Source of the DNA: Paludibacteraceae bacterium
Lineage (GTDB): Bacteria > Bacteroidota > Bacteroidia > Bacteroidales > Paludibacteraceae
Assembly (NCBI GenBank): GCA_905234835.1
Contig: CAJOIZ010000005.1
Span: 1-64,000, forward strand
Reading direction: 5' to 3'
DNA length: 64,000 nt
Shown piece by piece: positions 8,940-18,000 of this stretch. The first letter of the stretch is position 1. Each line of letters begins with the position of its first letter. The notes under the pieces were generated by a model. That model made no database searches. It saw nothing but the letters and a program-made list of their open reading frames with translations, and was not told the DNA's origin. Position numbers and translations under genes: made by a program.

Positions 8940-9779
8940 TTATTTTTGGTTCAAGTAACACTGCAAAGTGTTATGCAGCAACATGGCAATGGTCATAGGT
9001 CCGACACCACCGGGTACTGGCGTAACAAAAGCGGCTTTCTTCTCCACCTCTTCAAAGCATACGTCACCTACCAGTTTGCCATCCTGCAAACAGATTCCCA
9101 CATCAATGACCGCCGCCCCTTCTTTGACGCAACCGGCAGTGATAAGGCGTGGCTGCCCTGCGGCAGAAACCAATATATCCGCCTGCTTGCAGAGGTCATG
9201 CAGATTGCGCGTATGCGAATGGGCAAAAGTGACCGTAGCGTGGCGGTCCAACAGCATTTTTGCAACGGGTTTGCCAGCCAAGTCGCCCCGTCCGACAACC
9301 ACAACCCGCTTGCCGTCTATCGTTATACCAGCCTTATCAAGAAGATATATAACCCCTTGCGGCGTACATGGACGAATACCCTGTTGTCCGCGCCATAGTC
9401 GTGCTTCATTGAGCGGGTGCAACCCGTCTGCATCTTTACCCGGGGCAATAGCCGAGATGGTTAATTCGGTATCAAGATGTTCCGGCAACGGCAGTTGGAC
9501 TATGATTCCGTCCACATTCGTGTCATCATTAAGATTGGCAATCTGACAGCACAGTTGGTCTTGGGATACTGTTTGAGGCAGATGAACCAGCCTTGCTTCC
9601 ATACCTATTTGGCGTGCGGCATTGAGTTTGTTGTTCACATACTTGGCGGACGCGGCATTATCTCCCACAAGAACGATAGCGAGACAAGGCGGACGCATAC
9701 CGTTTTGCCTGTATGTCTCTATCTGCAGGCGCATTTCTTCGCGCAGGTCACGAGATATTTGTGTACCCGAAATAATCAT
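8940..9779 (-). CDS. folD: bifunctional methylene-THF dehydrogenase / methenyl-THF cyclohydrolase
   Basis: I place the start at ATG 9779 (MIISGTQ), which overlaps the purD stop as ATGA; this gives 279 residues, the usual FolD length, and the longer frame to 9809 would lie inside purD. FolD interconverts methylene-, methenyl- and 10-formyl-tetrahydrofolate with NADP. Visible motifs are the catalytic lysine region YVNNKLNAA (about 45-53), VQLPLPEHLD (about 94-103), the NADP segment VVVGRGDLAGKPVA (about 158-171) and the C-terminal PVPGGVGPMTIAML. It supplies the formyl donor for PurH, two genes upstream. Confidence 0.93.
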   Translation of the reverse strand: MIISGTQISRDLREEMRLQIETYRQNGMRPPCLAIVLVGDNAASAKYVNNKLNAARQIGMEARLVHLPQTVSQDQLCCQIANLNDDTNVDGIIVQLPLPEHLDTELTISAIAPGKDADGLHPLNEARLWRGQQGIRPCTPQGVIYLLDKAGITIDGKRVVVVGRGDLAGKPVAKMLLDRHATVTFAHSHTRNLHDLCKQADILVSAAGQPRLITAGCVKEGAAVIDVGICLQDGKLVGDVCFEEVEKKAAFVTPVPGGVGPMTIAMLLHNTLQCYLNQK

Positions 9780-11005
9780 ATATCGCGGCGATAAAACAAG
9801 TTGTCGCAATGGATGTATTCAATGTTCCGATAGACTTTCCTACGTGCTTCGTCAAGTGTGTCCGCCGTGCTGATTACCATAAGCACCCGTCCTCCGTTGG
9901 TGAGCAGTTGAGTACCCTCCCTGCGTGTTCCCATGTGGTAGAGAATACCATCGTACTGCGGGTCTATTGTGATTGCGAAGTCCTTTTTGTATCCATTCGG
10001 GTAGCCATTCGATGCCATTACGACACCTATAACAGGTTTGTCCGACCACTGTAGAGAAGGCATATTTCCGCCTTTCGCTATGGCATAAAAGAGTTCAACG
10101 GCATCTGTTTGCAAGAGCGGCAGAACCACTTCTGTCTCCGGGTCTCCGAAGCGTGCATTGAACTCAATCACCTTGATACCGTCCTTTGTTTTCATCAATC
10201 CTCCGTAGAGTACGCCCGTCAAAGGACAACCTTCACTAACCATCGCACGGGCAGTCGGTTCAAGGATATGATGCAGGGCAAATTCGTAATCGTCAGCAGT
10301 AATGAAAGGCAACGGTGTGTAAGCCCCCATACCGCCTGTATTCAGTCCTTTGTCACCATCAAAAGCACGTTTGTGATCCTGTGCAAGGGGCATAGGATAT
10401 ACGTTATTGCCGTTAACGAAGCACATAAAGGAGAACTCGGGTCCTTGCAGGAAATCCTCTATGACCACCCTACCCTGTCCGAAACGTTCGTCCAGCAACA
10501 TATCGCGCAAGGCTTCATCTGCTTCATCCAACGATTGTGCTATGATAACACCTTTGCCAGCAGCCAAGCCATCGTACTTAATGACAGCCGGCAAGGGACG
10601 GCTTTGTACGTATGCGAGAGCCTCCTTGTAGTTATCAAAAGAGCGGTAAGCGGCGGTAGGGATATGGTACTGCTCCATCAGCTGTTTGGCAAACTCCTTG
10701 CTCGATTCGATACGCGTTGCCGCTTTGGTATGACCGAAAATAGTCAGTCCTTCGGCACGGAAACGATCCACTATCCCTACAGCCAAAGCCGCTTCGGGAC
10801 CTACTACGGTAAGGTCTATATGCTTTTCTTCTGCAAAACGGAGAAGGGCATCCACATCGGTGTCCTTAAAAGGCACACATTCCGCCTTCTCTGCTATCCC
10901 TGCATTGCCGGGTGCACAATAAATCTTGTCCGCGTGTCTGCTGCGCGATAGGACATCTACAATAGCGTGTTCCCGTCCTCCACCGCCTATTACCAAAATG
11001 TTCAT
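9776..11005 (-). CDS. purD: phosphoribosylamine-glycine ligase (GAR synthetase)
   Basis: 409 residues. ATP-grasp ligase joining phosphoribosylamine and glycine, step 2 of purine synthesis. The start MNILVIGGGGREHAI is the family signature; GPEAALAVGIVD (about 73-84) and the ATP-grasp core with KYDGLAAGKGV (about 143-153) follow. FNARFGDPETEVVLPLL near 290 carries metal ligands. The stop overlaps the folD start by 4 nt (ATGA) and the start is 12 nt after the purH stop, so the three genes are one transcription unit. Confidence 0.95.
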   Translation of the reverse strand: MNILVIGGGGREHAIVDVLSRSRHADKIYCAPGNAGIAEKAECVPFKDTDVDALLRFAEEKHIDLTVVGPEAALAVGIVDRFRAEGLTIFGHTKAATRIESSKEFAKQLMEQYHIPTAAYRSFDNYKEALAYVQSRPLPAVIKYDGLAAGKGVIIAQSLDEADEALRDMLLDERFGQGRVVIEDFLQGPEFSFMCFVNGNNVYPMPLAQDHKRAFDGDKGLNTGGMGAYTPLPFITADDYEFALHHILEPTARAMVSEGCPLTGVLYGGLMKTKDGIKVIEFNARFGDPETEVVLPLLQTDAVELFYAIAKGGNMPSLQWSDKPVIGVVMASNGYPNGYKKDFAITIDPQYDGILYHMGTRREGTQLLTNGGRVLMVISTADTLDEARRKVYRNIEYIHCDNLFYRRDI

Positions 11006-11017
11006 ACTTTTGTTTGC

Positions 11018-12550
11018 TTAATGTTTGAAATGGCGTGTGCCGGTCATCAGCATACTTATTCCCAACTCGTTGGCTTTCTTTATGCAGTCTTCGTCACGTA
11101 TAGAACCTCCTGGTTGTACTATGGCTGTTACTCCATACCCTGCAGCAAGACTGATTGTATCATCAAAAGGCAGAAAGCCGTCACTCGCCAGAACGAGGTT
11201 ATCGGTAAAGCCTGCTTCGCGTGCCTGTTTGAGTGCAATCTCCGCCGATCCGACACGGTTCATCTGTCCTGCTCCGACACCCACCGTATGACCATCCTTG
11301 ACGACCACTATGGCGTTAGACTTGACGTGCTTGACAATGGTCCAACCGAACTGCAAGTCGGCATACATATCCGCTGCGGGTTTATTGTCCGTGACACACA
11401 TATCCGTCGTAAGCGTCTCTATCTGTGTATCCTGCTGCTGCACGAGCATACCGCCGTTAACCGACACGTACTGCATTTCCGTTTGGTTGGTACGGGTCAT
11501 ATCCACCTCCAAGAGGCGAAGGTTCTTCTTGGCAGACAGTACGGCAAGTGCTTCCGGCGTGAAAGCAGGCGCAATCACAATCTCAAGGAAAATGGGTTTC
11601 ATACCAAGAGCCACCTGCCCGGTAACAGGACGGTTGCATACCACTATACCACCATAAATGCTGACCGTATCCGCTTCATAGGCTTTCTGCCACGCCTGCT
11701 CAATAGTGTCCGCGACAGCCGCACCGCACGGGTTCATGTGCTTAAGAGCCACACAACAAGGTTCGGACATATCCCGAACGATACAAAGAGCGGCATTGGC
11801 ATCCTGCAAGTTATTATAGGAAAGTTCTTTGCCTTGCAACTGACGTGCATTAGCCAAGGAGAACGACCCTGCTTCCTGAGCAGCATAGAAACATGCCTGC
11901 TGGTGCGGGTTCTCACCATAACGCAAGGACTGCTTCAAGTCGTATTCGAGGAAGAGTTTTTCTTTGAGTCCCGCTTCGCGGCGCATATAGGTAGCGATAC
12001 ACATATCGTATTCCGCCGTATGCGTATAAGCCTTTGCGGCAAGTTGAAGACGTGTTTCGGGAGTCGTGTCGCCGTTAGTGCATATCTCGTCCAACACTTT
12101 ATCGTAATCGGCAGGGTCGCACACCACCGTTACGGAAGCATTGTTCTTGGCAGCACTGCGTAACATAGACGGACCGCCGATGTCGATGTTCTCAATGGCC
12201 TCATCACGAGTAACATCCGCTTTGGCAATGGTCTGACGGAACGGATAGAGATTGACGCATACAAGGTCGATAAACTCAATGCCGTTCTCCTGCAATGCTT
12301 GCAGATGGGAAGGCATATCACGTCGTGCCAAGAGCGCACCGTGCACCTTGGGATGAAGAGTCTTGACGCGTCCGTCACAAATCTCGGGGAAACCCGTTAC
12401 TTCACTGATACCGATGGTGTGAACACCGTTCTGTTCCAACAAACGCTGCGTACCGCCCGTTGCAATAATCTGCCAACCGGCTTGCTGCAAACCGCTTACG
12501 AAAGGCACAAGACCTGTCTTGTCGCTTACACTGACTAATGCTCGCTTCAT
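11018..12550 (-). CDS. purH: bifunctional AICAR transformylase / IMP cyclohydrolase
   Basis: 510 residues, usual length. Last two steps to IMP. The N-terminal MGS-like cyclohydrolase domain (SVSDKTGLVPF, ATGGTQRLLEQNG, VKTLHPKVHGALLARRD, 1-80) is followed by the transformylase domain with SLRYGENPHQQACFY (about 208-222), KHMNPCGAA with the catalytic Lys-His (about 266-274), and GQMNRVGSAEIAL near 428. All key motifs are intact. It needs 10-formyl-THF, fitting folD two genes on. A 86-nt gap to purM carries an 11-bp array and heptamers. Confidence 0.95.
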   Translation of the reverse strand: MKRALVSVSDKTGLVPFVSGLQQAGWQIIATGGTQRLLEQNGVHTIGISEVTGFPEICDGRVKTLHPKVHGALLARRDMPSHLQALQENGIEFIDLVCVNLYPFRQTIAKADVTRDEAIENIDIGGPSMLRSAAKNNASVTVVCDPADYDKVLDEICTNGDTTPETRLQLAAKAYTHTAEYDMCIATYMRREAGLKEKLFLEYDLKQSLRYGENPHQQACFYAAQEAGSFSLANARQLQGKELSYNNLQDANAALCIVRDMSEPCCVALKHMNPCGAAVADTIEQAWQKAYEADTVSIYGGIVVCNRPVTGQVALGMKPIFLEIVIAPAFTPEALAVLSAKKNLRLLEVDMTRTNQTEMQYVSVNGGMLVQQQDTQIETLTTDMCVTDNKPAADMYADLQFGWTIVKHVKSNAIVVVKDGHTVGVGAGQMNRVGSAEIALKQAREAGFTDNLVLASDGFLPFDDTISLAAGYGVTAIVQPGGSIRDEDCIKKANELGISMLMTGTRHFKH

Positions 12551-12569
12551 ATTTTTATTTGCTATTCTT

Positions 12570-12613
12570 ATTCTATCCCTATAGTATCCCTATAGTATCC
12601 CTATAGTGTTTCC
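12570..12613. repeat. 11-bp tandem array (ATAGTATCCCT)
   Basis: Units of exactly 11 nt: TTCTATCCCT, ATAGTATCCCT, ATAGTATCCCT, ATAGTGTTTCC, in the gap between purM and purH. The unit resembles the array at 58651-58735 (TATAGGGATAC) read on the other strand. Confidence 0.75.
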
Positions 12614-12615
12614 TC

Positions 12616-12657
12616 GATGTTGAGAGTTGAGAGTAGTTATGAGTTAAGAGTTAGGAT
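12616..12657 (-). repeat. heptameric repeat overlapping the purM 3' end
   Basis: GTTGAGAGTTGAGAGTAGTT-like plus-strand text at the end of purM and the start of the purM-purH gap, same family as the other TTGAGAG/TTGATAG tracts. Confidence 0.55.
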
Positions 12658-13674
12658 TTCATTATTCCCTTCAATGACTTTGCCGATTATTTGTGCTTTC
12701 TCGCCATGTTCGTTCAAGATACGGACTGCTTGTTCGGCTTGCTCCTGCGGCAAGGCAATGACCATACCAATACCCATATTGAAGATATTGAACATCTCAC
12801 GGTGCGGGATATTCCCCCACTCTTCCAAGCAACAGAAGACGGGCAGGATGTTCCATGTGCCTTCCTGTATGCTAAAGCCCTGACCCTCACGCAGGATTCG
12901 CGGTATATTCTCGTCAAATCCGCCGCCCGTGATATGCGCTACTCCGTGTACGTCCAACTGACGGATAAGCTCCAGCACAGGACGCACATAGATACGCGTC
13001 GGAGTGAGCAGTACTTCGCCAAGCGTCTGCGTGCTGCTCAGTTCATTGTACTTGCTGTTGAGATCCAGCCCTTTGTCAGCCACTATCTTACGCACAAGGC
13101 TGAAGCCGTTGGAGTGCACACCCGAAGAGGACAGACCGACCAAGGCATCGCCCACCTGGACACGGGTGCCGTCGATGAGTTTGCTTTTCTCGACCACGCC
13201 CGTAGTGTATCCGGCTATGTCGTATTCGCCGTCCGCATACATACCGGGCATCTCGGCCGTCTCACCTCCCACAAGAGCGCAACCCGCCTGACGACAACCT
13301 TCCGCCACACCGGCTACGATGGCTTCCACCTTGGCAGGTATATTGTGCCCTAACGCCACATAATCAAGGAAGAAGAGAGGTTCGGCACCCTGAGCCAAGA
13401 CATCGTTGACACACATCGCTACCGCATCAATACCTATTGTATCGTGCTTGTCAAGAGCAAAAGCAATCTTGAGTTTGGTCCCCACTCCGTCCGTTCCGCT
13501 GACAAGTACCGGCTCTTTGATATGGAGTTGCGTCAGGTCGAACATACCTCCGAACGAGCCGATATTGCCCATAGAGCCTTTTCGCATCGTGCTTTGTACG
13601 TGACTTTTGATACGATGAACCACTTCGTAACCGGCTTCAAGGTTCACGCCGGCTTTTTCGTAATGCTGTGCCAT
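12637..13674 (-). CDS. purM: phosphoribosylformylglycinamidine cyclo-ligase (AIR synthetase)
   Basis: 345 residues, standard. It closes the imidazole ring (FGAM to AIR) using ATP. Motifs: MRKGSMGNIGSFGGMF glycine-rich segment (35-50), the signature LVSGTDGVGTKLKIAF (57-72), DAVAMCVNDVLAQGAEPLFF (about 82-101) and HITGGGFDENIPRIL near 250. The C-terminus ends in ILTLNS, encoded where the sequence turns into TTAAGAGT/TTGAGAG repeats, so the last residues may be repeat-derived. It lies between purL and purH as expected for substrate flow. Confidence 0.95.
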   Translation of the reverse strand: MAQHYEKAGVNLEAGYEVVHRIKSHVQSTMRKGSMGNIGSFGGMFDLTQLHIKEPVLVSGTDGVGTKLKIAFALDKHDTIGIDAVAMCVNDVLAQGAEPLFFLDYVALGHNIPAKVEAIVAGVAEGCRQAGCALVGGETAEMPGMYADGEYDIAGYTTGVVEKSKLIDGTRVQVGDALVGLSSSGVHSNGFSLVRKIVADKGLDLNSKYNELSSTQTLGEVLLTPTRIYVRPVLELIRQLDVHGVAHITGGGFDENIPRILREGQGFSIQEGTWNILPVFCCLEEWGNIPHREMFNIFNMGIGMVIALPQEQAEQAVRILNEHGEKAQIIGKVIEGNNEILTLNS

Positions 13675-13680
13675 GCTGCG

Positions 13681-13730
13681 TTTAGTTTAGAGTTAAGAGT
13701 TGAGAGTTGAGAGAAGTTGAGAGTTTATAG
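13681..13730 (-). repeat. heptameric repeat before purM
   Basis: Plus-strand TTTAGAGTTAAGAGTTGAGA then further TTGAGAG units fill the gap between the purL stop and the purM ATG; in the transcribed sense this is CTCTCAACTCTTAACTCTAA before the start. Confidence 0.7.
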
Positions 13731-13731
13731 T

Positions 13732-16700
13732 TTAGCGTTTTTGGAAGTAGCAGACAGCATTGGCGAAGAGAGGCTGGTAGCGGTTGCCGCTGATATTGAC
13801 GAAGAGGTCCTCCTCGTAGCGTTCGCTGTGGCCCATCTTGCCGAGTATCTGCCCATCAGGCGAGAGCAGTCCCTCAATAGCGTAACAAGAGCCGTTGGGG
13901 TTGTATGGCGGCTGCATCGTGGCTTCGCCCGTCACCGGATTGGCATAACGGAACGCCACCTGGCCGTTCTCAAAGAGCCGTTTGGCTTCCTCTTCGGTCA
14001 GCACCAGCCTGCCCTCCCCATGGCTGACCGCGATAGTGTGCGTGTCGCCTGCTTTCATACCCTGCAGCCACGGCGAAGAGACGGACGTGACGATGGTGGT
14101 GACCATCTGCGAGACGTGGCGGTTGATGTCGTTGCGGAAGAGCGTCGGCGAGTCGTCGCGCAACTGTCCGAAGCGTCCGTAGGGCAGCAGTCCGCTCTTG
14201 ACCAGTGCCTGGAAACCGTTGCAGATACCGAGGATAAGTCCTCCGCGGGCAATCAGACGCTCAATAGCCGCCGATACAAGGCTGTTGTTCAGGCACGAGG
14301 CAATAAACTTGCCGCTTCCGTCCGGTTCGTCGCCCGACGAGAAACCGCCCGCCAACATCAGTATATGGCACGCGTCGATATGCTCCGCCATCTCGCGGAT
14401 GCTCCGCTGGACATCGTCCGAAGTGAGGTTGCGGAAGACGACCGTCTCTACCTCTGCTCCCTCTGTGCGGAAGGCTTTGGCGCTGTCGTAATCGCAGTTT
14501 GTGCCTGGGAAGACGGGTATATAGACTCTTGGATGCTCCACCCTGTCGCCCTTGTAGTGCAGCACGGGTCTGTCGGCGGGTTTTATGTCCGTCAGACCGG
14601 CAGGCAGGATATCCTTGCGCGAAGGCTCCGCCGTGAGGGGATAGACCTTGCTGATGTCGGTCGTGAGGGCTTGCAGGAGACGTTCCCTGTCAAGCTTCTG
14701 GCCGTTGATAACGAGACTGCCGTCCTCTGTGGTCCGTCCTATATAGTGTACGGCTGGAACACGGCTTTTCAGTTCCTTGGCGGAGGTGAACAGGATGGCG
14801 CCCGGACGGTTATCAAAGAGCGCGTTCTTTGTGCAGCGCACATTGGCACCGATGTTGTTGCCGAGGCTGCACTTGACCAGTCCCTCGGCTATGCCGCCGT
14901 AACCCACCGCCCAGGCGGAACGGACATGGCCGTCCTCTATCAGATGGTGGAAATAATCCCACGTCCGTGTCAGTGCGCGGACATTGGGAGCGTTCTGCTC
15001 GGTGGCGGACGGAATATGCGGCAGGACATAGATATAGTCGCCTGCCTGCTTGAACTCGGGCGAGACAGCGCGTCTTGCGTCCATTGTGGTGACGGCAAAA
15101 GCGATGAGCGTAGGCGGTACGTGCAGTTTCTCAAATGTGCCGCTCATCGAGTCCTTACCTCCAATGGCGGGTAGTCCGAGTTCGTACTGCATACGCAGCG
15201 CGCCGAGGAGTGCGGCAACAGGGCTGCCGTAGGTCTTCGGGGTGGTCAGTCGACGGAAGTACTCCTGGAACGAGAAGCGTATGTGCTTCCAGTCAGCACC
15301 GGTCACGACCGCCTTGGTGATGGCATCCACCATGGCGTACTGCGCGCCGTAATAGGGGTTGTCCTGCAGGTCGGGACGGTAGCCGAACGACATCAGCGAA
15401 GCCGTGTGCGTCAAGCCTTTCGTGGGCAGTTTCTGCAGGGAGACCTGTGTCTCGGTCAGTTGTGTCCTGCCGCCGAAAGGCATCAGGACGGTGGAACGGC
15501 CGATAGTGGAGTCGAACTGTTCAATCATTCCTTTCTGCAGCCGCACGTTGGGCAAAGAGAGCATCTTGAGGAAGTAGTCCTCTATCGCTGCAGCCTTGAC
15601 GGGCGGATTCCACGAGTGCTTTTTGTCGGGCATGTCAATGACAGCGGATGCATAGTGCTGCGCGCCCGCACTGTCGATAAAGTCGCGGCTCAGGTCGCAA
15701 ACCGTCTCGCCCTTGCAGAAGAGCCGCATACGGCGCGTATCGGTAACGTCTGCCACATGCGTGACTTCGATATTGTCCGCTGCGCAGAGAGCCATAAACT
15801 GCTCTTTGTCTTTGGCTTCGATGACCACCGCCATCCGCTCCTGACTCTCTGAAATAGCCAGTTCGGTCGGGTTAAGACCCGCATATTTGGTGGGGACACG
15901 ATCCAGATAGATATCCAGTCCGTCCGCCAGTTCGCCGATGGCGACGCTCACACCTCCTGCGCCGAAGTCATTGGACTTCTTGATGAGTCTTGTCACTTCG
16001 GGGCGACGGAAGAGACGCTGCAATTTCCTTTCTTCGGGAGCGTTGCCTTTCTGCACCTCGCTGCCGCAGGTGTCGAGCGACCGGGCTGTATGTTTTTTAG
16101 ACGCGCCTGTGGCACCGCCTATGCCGTCCCTGCCTGTTCTGCCGCCGAGCATCAGAACGATGTCGCCGGGGGCAGGTGTCTCTCTTCTCACGCGGTCGGC
16201 GGGAACGGCTCCAACCACTGCTCCCACTTCCATACGCTTGGCGACATAGCCGTCGTCGTAAAGCTCGCGGACGTGGGTGGCTGCAAGACCTATTTGATTG
16301 CCGTATGACGAGTAGCCCTGTGCCGCCTTGCGCGATATGATACGCTGCGGGAGTTTGCCTTTCAGCGTCTTGCTGACGGGCTGCAAGATGTCGCCCGCAC
16401 CCGTGACACGCATAGCCTGATAGACGTAGGCGCGTCCTGACAGCGGGTCACGTATCGCGCCGCCGAGACAGGTGCTCGCGCCGCCGAAAGGCTCAATCTC
16501 CGTAGGATGGTTGTGCGTCTCGTTCTTGAACTGCAGCAGCCAGCGGTTGGTCTGTCCGTCCTCGTCCACATCCACATAGACGGAGCAGGCGTTGTTCTCC
16601 TCACTTACCTCGAGGTCGTCTAACTTGCCGTTGAGCCGGAGGTAGCGCGCAGCGATGGTCGCCATATCCATCATACAGACGGGGCGGTCCTCACGTCCCA

Positions 16701-17469
16701 GTTTCTGCCGCATCATATCGTAGAGGCGCAGCGTGTCCTCGATGTAGGGTTTGCTTGCCGACGAGTCAACGCGGATGGATGTCAGGCGGGTGTTGAACGT
16801 AGTGTGGCGGCAGTGGTCCGACCAATAGGTGTCCAGTATGCGCAGTTCGGTTTCGGTGGGCTGTCTGCCCTCCTCCTTGAAGTAGCGGATAACCTCGCGG
16901 AGGTCGTCCTCGTTCATTGCCAGTCCCCATTCGCGGCAGAAATCCGCCACTTGGCTGTCGTCCATTGAGGTGAATCCAGTGAGGTCTTTCATCGGGCGAA
17001 CAGCGGCATCAAGGTCGTTAGTGAGGCGGCTGAGGTCTTTCTCGCGGCATTCGACAGCGTTGATGCAGTAACGGCGGACAGCGTTGAGCTGCGTCTTTGT
17101 GACGTTCCTGTCAAAGAGCAGAAGCCGGCTGCTCTGAATGGCTATTTCGGCTCCGGGTTCGATGAGCCGGACACAATCAACGGCTGAAGAAGCCCGCTGG
17201 TCAAACTGGCCGGGAAGGTACTCAATGGCTATATAGGGTATGCCTTTCAGGTCAAGGCTGTCGGTAACGGTGTCGGTAACCCGTTCGCCGAAAACGCCGT
17301 ACCGGCACCGGTCAAGCAGGTCGTCGGTAAAGCCGAACAGGTCATATACATTGACGAGGCGCAGCGAGGACAGCCCCAGTGCAAGGTTCTCGTTCAACTC
17401 GCCGAGGAGACTGTCCGCCTCAACGCGGAAGCCGGGTTTCTTTTCTACATAGATGCGGTGAGCGGTCAT
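13732..17469 (-). CDS. purL: phosphoribosylformylglycinamidine synthase, single-chain
   Basis: 1245 residues, the large single-polypeptide PurL type (usually about 1230-1300) with fused glutaminase, so no separate purS or purQ is needed. It converts FGAR to FGAM with glutamine and ATP. The N-terminal PurS-like region is followed by SDHCRHTTFN (about 210-219), FKNETHNHPTEIEPFGGAST (about 292-311) and two AIR-synthetase-like halves. The C-terminal class I glutaminase has nucleophile Cys1083 in LGICNGFQ and His1214/Glu1216 in MGHSERYEED. GC is visibly higher than in neighbours, which opens long antisense frames that I treat as shadows. It is 20 nt after purE. Confidence 0.96.
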   Translation of the reverse strand: MTAHRIYVEKKPGFRVEADSLLGELNENLALGLSSLRLVNVYDLFGFTDDLLDRCRYGVFGERVTDTVTDSLDLKGIPYIAIEYLPGQFDQRASSAVDCVRLIEPGAEIAIQSSRLLLFDRNVTKTQLNAVRRYCINAVECREKDLSRLTNDLDAAVRPMKDLTGFTSMDDSQVADFCREWGLAMNEDDLREVIRYFKEEGRQPTETELRILDTYWSDHCRHTTFNTRLTSIRVDSSASKPYIEDTLRLYDMMRQKLGREDRPVCMMDMATIAARYLRLNGKLDDLEVSEENNACSVYVDVDEDGQTNRWLLQFKNETHNHPTEIEPFGGASTCLGGAIRDPLSGRAYVYQAMRVTGAGDILQPVSKTLKGKLPQRIISRKAAQGYSSYGNQIGLAATHVRELYDDGYVAKRMEVGAVVGAVPADRVRRETPAPGDIVLMLGGRTGRDGIGGATGASKKHTARSLDTCGSEVQKGNAPEERKLQRLFRRPEVTRLIKKSNDFGAGGVSVAIGELADGLDIYLDRVPTKYAGLNPTELAISESQERMAVVIEAKDKEQFMALCAADNIEVTHVADVTDTRRMRLFCKGETVCDLSRDFIDSAGAQHYASAVIDMPDKKHSWNPPVKAAAIEDYFLKMLSLPNVRLQKGMIEQFDSTIGRSTVLMPFGGRTQLTETQVSLQKLPTKGLTHTASLMSFGYRPDLQDNPYYGAQYAMVDAITKAVVTGADWKHIRFSFQEYFRRLTTPKTYGSPVAALLGALRMQYELGLPAIGGKDSMSGTFEKLHVPPTLIAFAVTTMDARRAVSPEFKQAGDYIYVLPHIPSATEQNAPNVRALTRTWDYFHHLIEDGHVRSAWAVGYGGIAEGLVKCSLGNNIGANVRCTKNALFDNRPGAILFTSAKELKSRVPAVHYIGRTTEDGSLVINGQKLDRERLLQALTTDISKVYPLTAEPSRKDILPAGLTDIKPADRPVLHYKGDRVEHPRVYIPVFPGTNCDYDSAKAFRTEGAEVETVVFRNLTSDDVQRSIREMAEHIDACHILMLAGGFSSGDEPDGSGKFIASCLNNSLVSAAIERLIARGGLILGICNGFQALVKSGLLPYGRFGQLRDDSPTLFRNDINRHVSQMVTTIVTSVSSPWLQGMKAGDTHTIAVSHGEGRLVLTEEEAKRLFENGQVAFRYANPVTGEATMQPPYNPNGSCYAIEGLLSPDGQILGKMGHSERYEEDLFVNISGNRYQPLFANAVCYFQKR

Positions 17470-17489
17470 AACTATTGTATAAGAGAGTG

Positions 17490-17957
17490 TTAAATGGTGG
17501 TTGCAAGCACTTTCTCCGTCTGCTTGCGGCGGAAGTCAAGGAGTTGTTGTTTCAGCCTCTCGTCCGTGAGCGCCAGCATCTCAATGGCGAGCAGGGCGGC
17601 GTTCTTCGCTCCGTTGATGGCGACCGTGGCGACAGGTATGCCCGATGGCATCTGGACGATGCTCAGCAGCGAGTCCAGTCCGTCCAGCGTCTTGCTGCGC
17701 ACAGGCACGCCTATGACTGGGAGCGTGGTCACGCCCGCAATCACGCCTGCTAAGTGGGCTGCGCCGCCCGCACCGGCTATGATGACCCGGATGCTGCGTT
17801 CCTCGGCCGTTTCAGCCCACTCGATAAGGGCGTGCGGGGCACGGTGCGCGCTGATGACACGTTTCTCGACTTCGATACCAAACTCCTCAAGAGTCTGTAT
17901 GGCGGGTTCCATCACTTCATAATCAGAGGTAGAACCCATAATAACTGCAACCTTCAT
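17490..17957 (-). CDS. purE: N5-carboxyaminoimidazole ribonucleotide mutase
   Basis: I choose the ATG at 17957 (MKVAVIMGSTSDYE), giving 155 residues. The frame extends 8 codons further to 17981, but that extension (MIIDNSII) is repeat DNA. Motifs: GSTSDYEVM (8-16), SAHRAP (about 40-45) with the catalytic His, AGAGGAAHLAGV (about 65-76) and LPVIGVPV. The N-terminal motif set resembles class I, which rearranges N5-CAIR made by PurK; no purK is in the window. AIR carboxylase activity of class II type is the alternative. purL follows. Confidence 0.9.
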   Translation of the reverse strand: MKVAVIMGSTSDYEVMEPAIQTLEEFGIEVEKRVISAHRAPHALIEWAETAEERSIRVIIAGAGGAAHLAGVIAGVTTLPVIGVPVRSKTLDGLDSLLSIVQMPSGIPVATVAINGAKNAALLAIEMLALTDERLKQQLLDFRRKQTEKVLATTI

Positions 17958-17961
17958 TATT

Positions 17962-18000
17962 ATTGAATTATCAATTATCAACTATCAACTATCAATTATC
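17962..18000 (-). repeat. heptameric repeat before purE
   Basis: Plus strand: AATTATCAATTATCAACTAT followed by CAACTATCAATTATC, 7-nt steps, in the gap between the guaA stop and the purE ATG. Orientation differs from the purA and purB tracts: here the plus strand reads TATCAAC, so the transcribed strand reads GTTGATA. Confidence 0.65.

Noticed and set aside
13717-15174. 485-codon plus-strand open frame opposite purL, and similar long frames at 3112-4134, 4246-5553, 10967-12163 and 56109-57734
   Set aside because: They lie antisense to clearly conserved genes, have no recognisable domains, no promoter or start context, and arise from codon bias of the sense gene.
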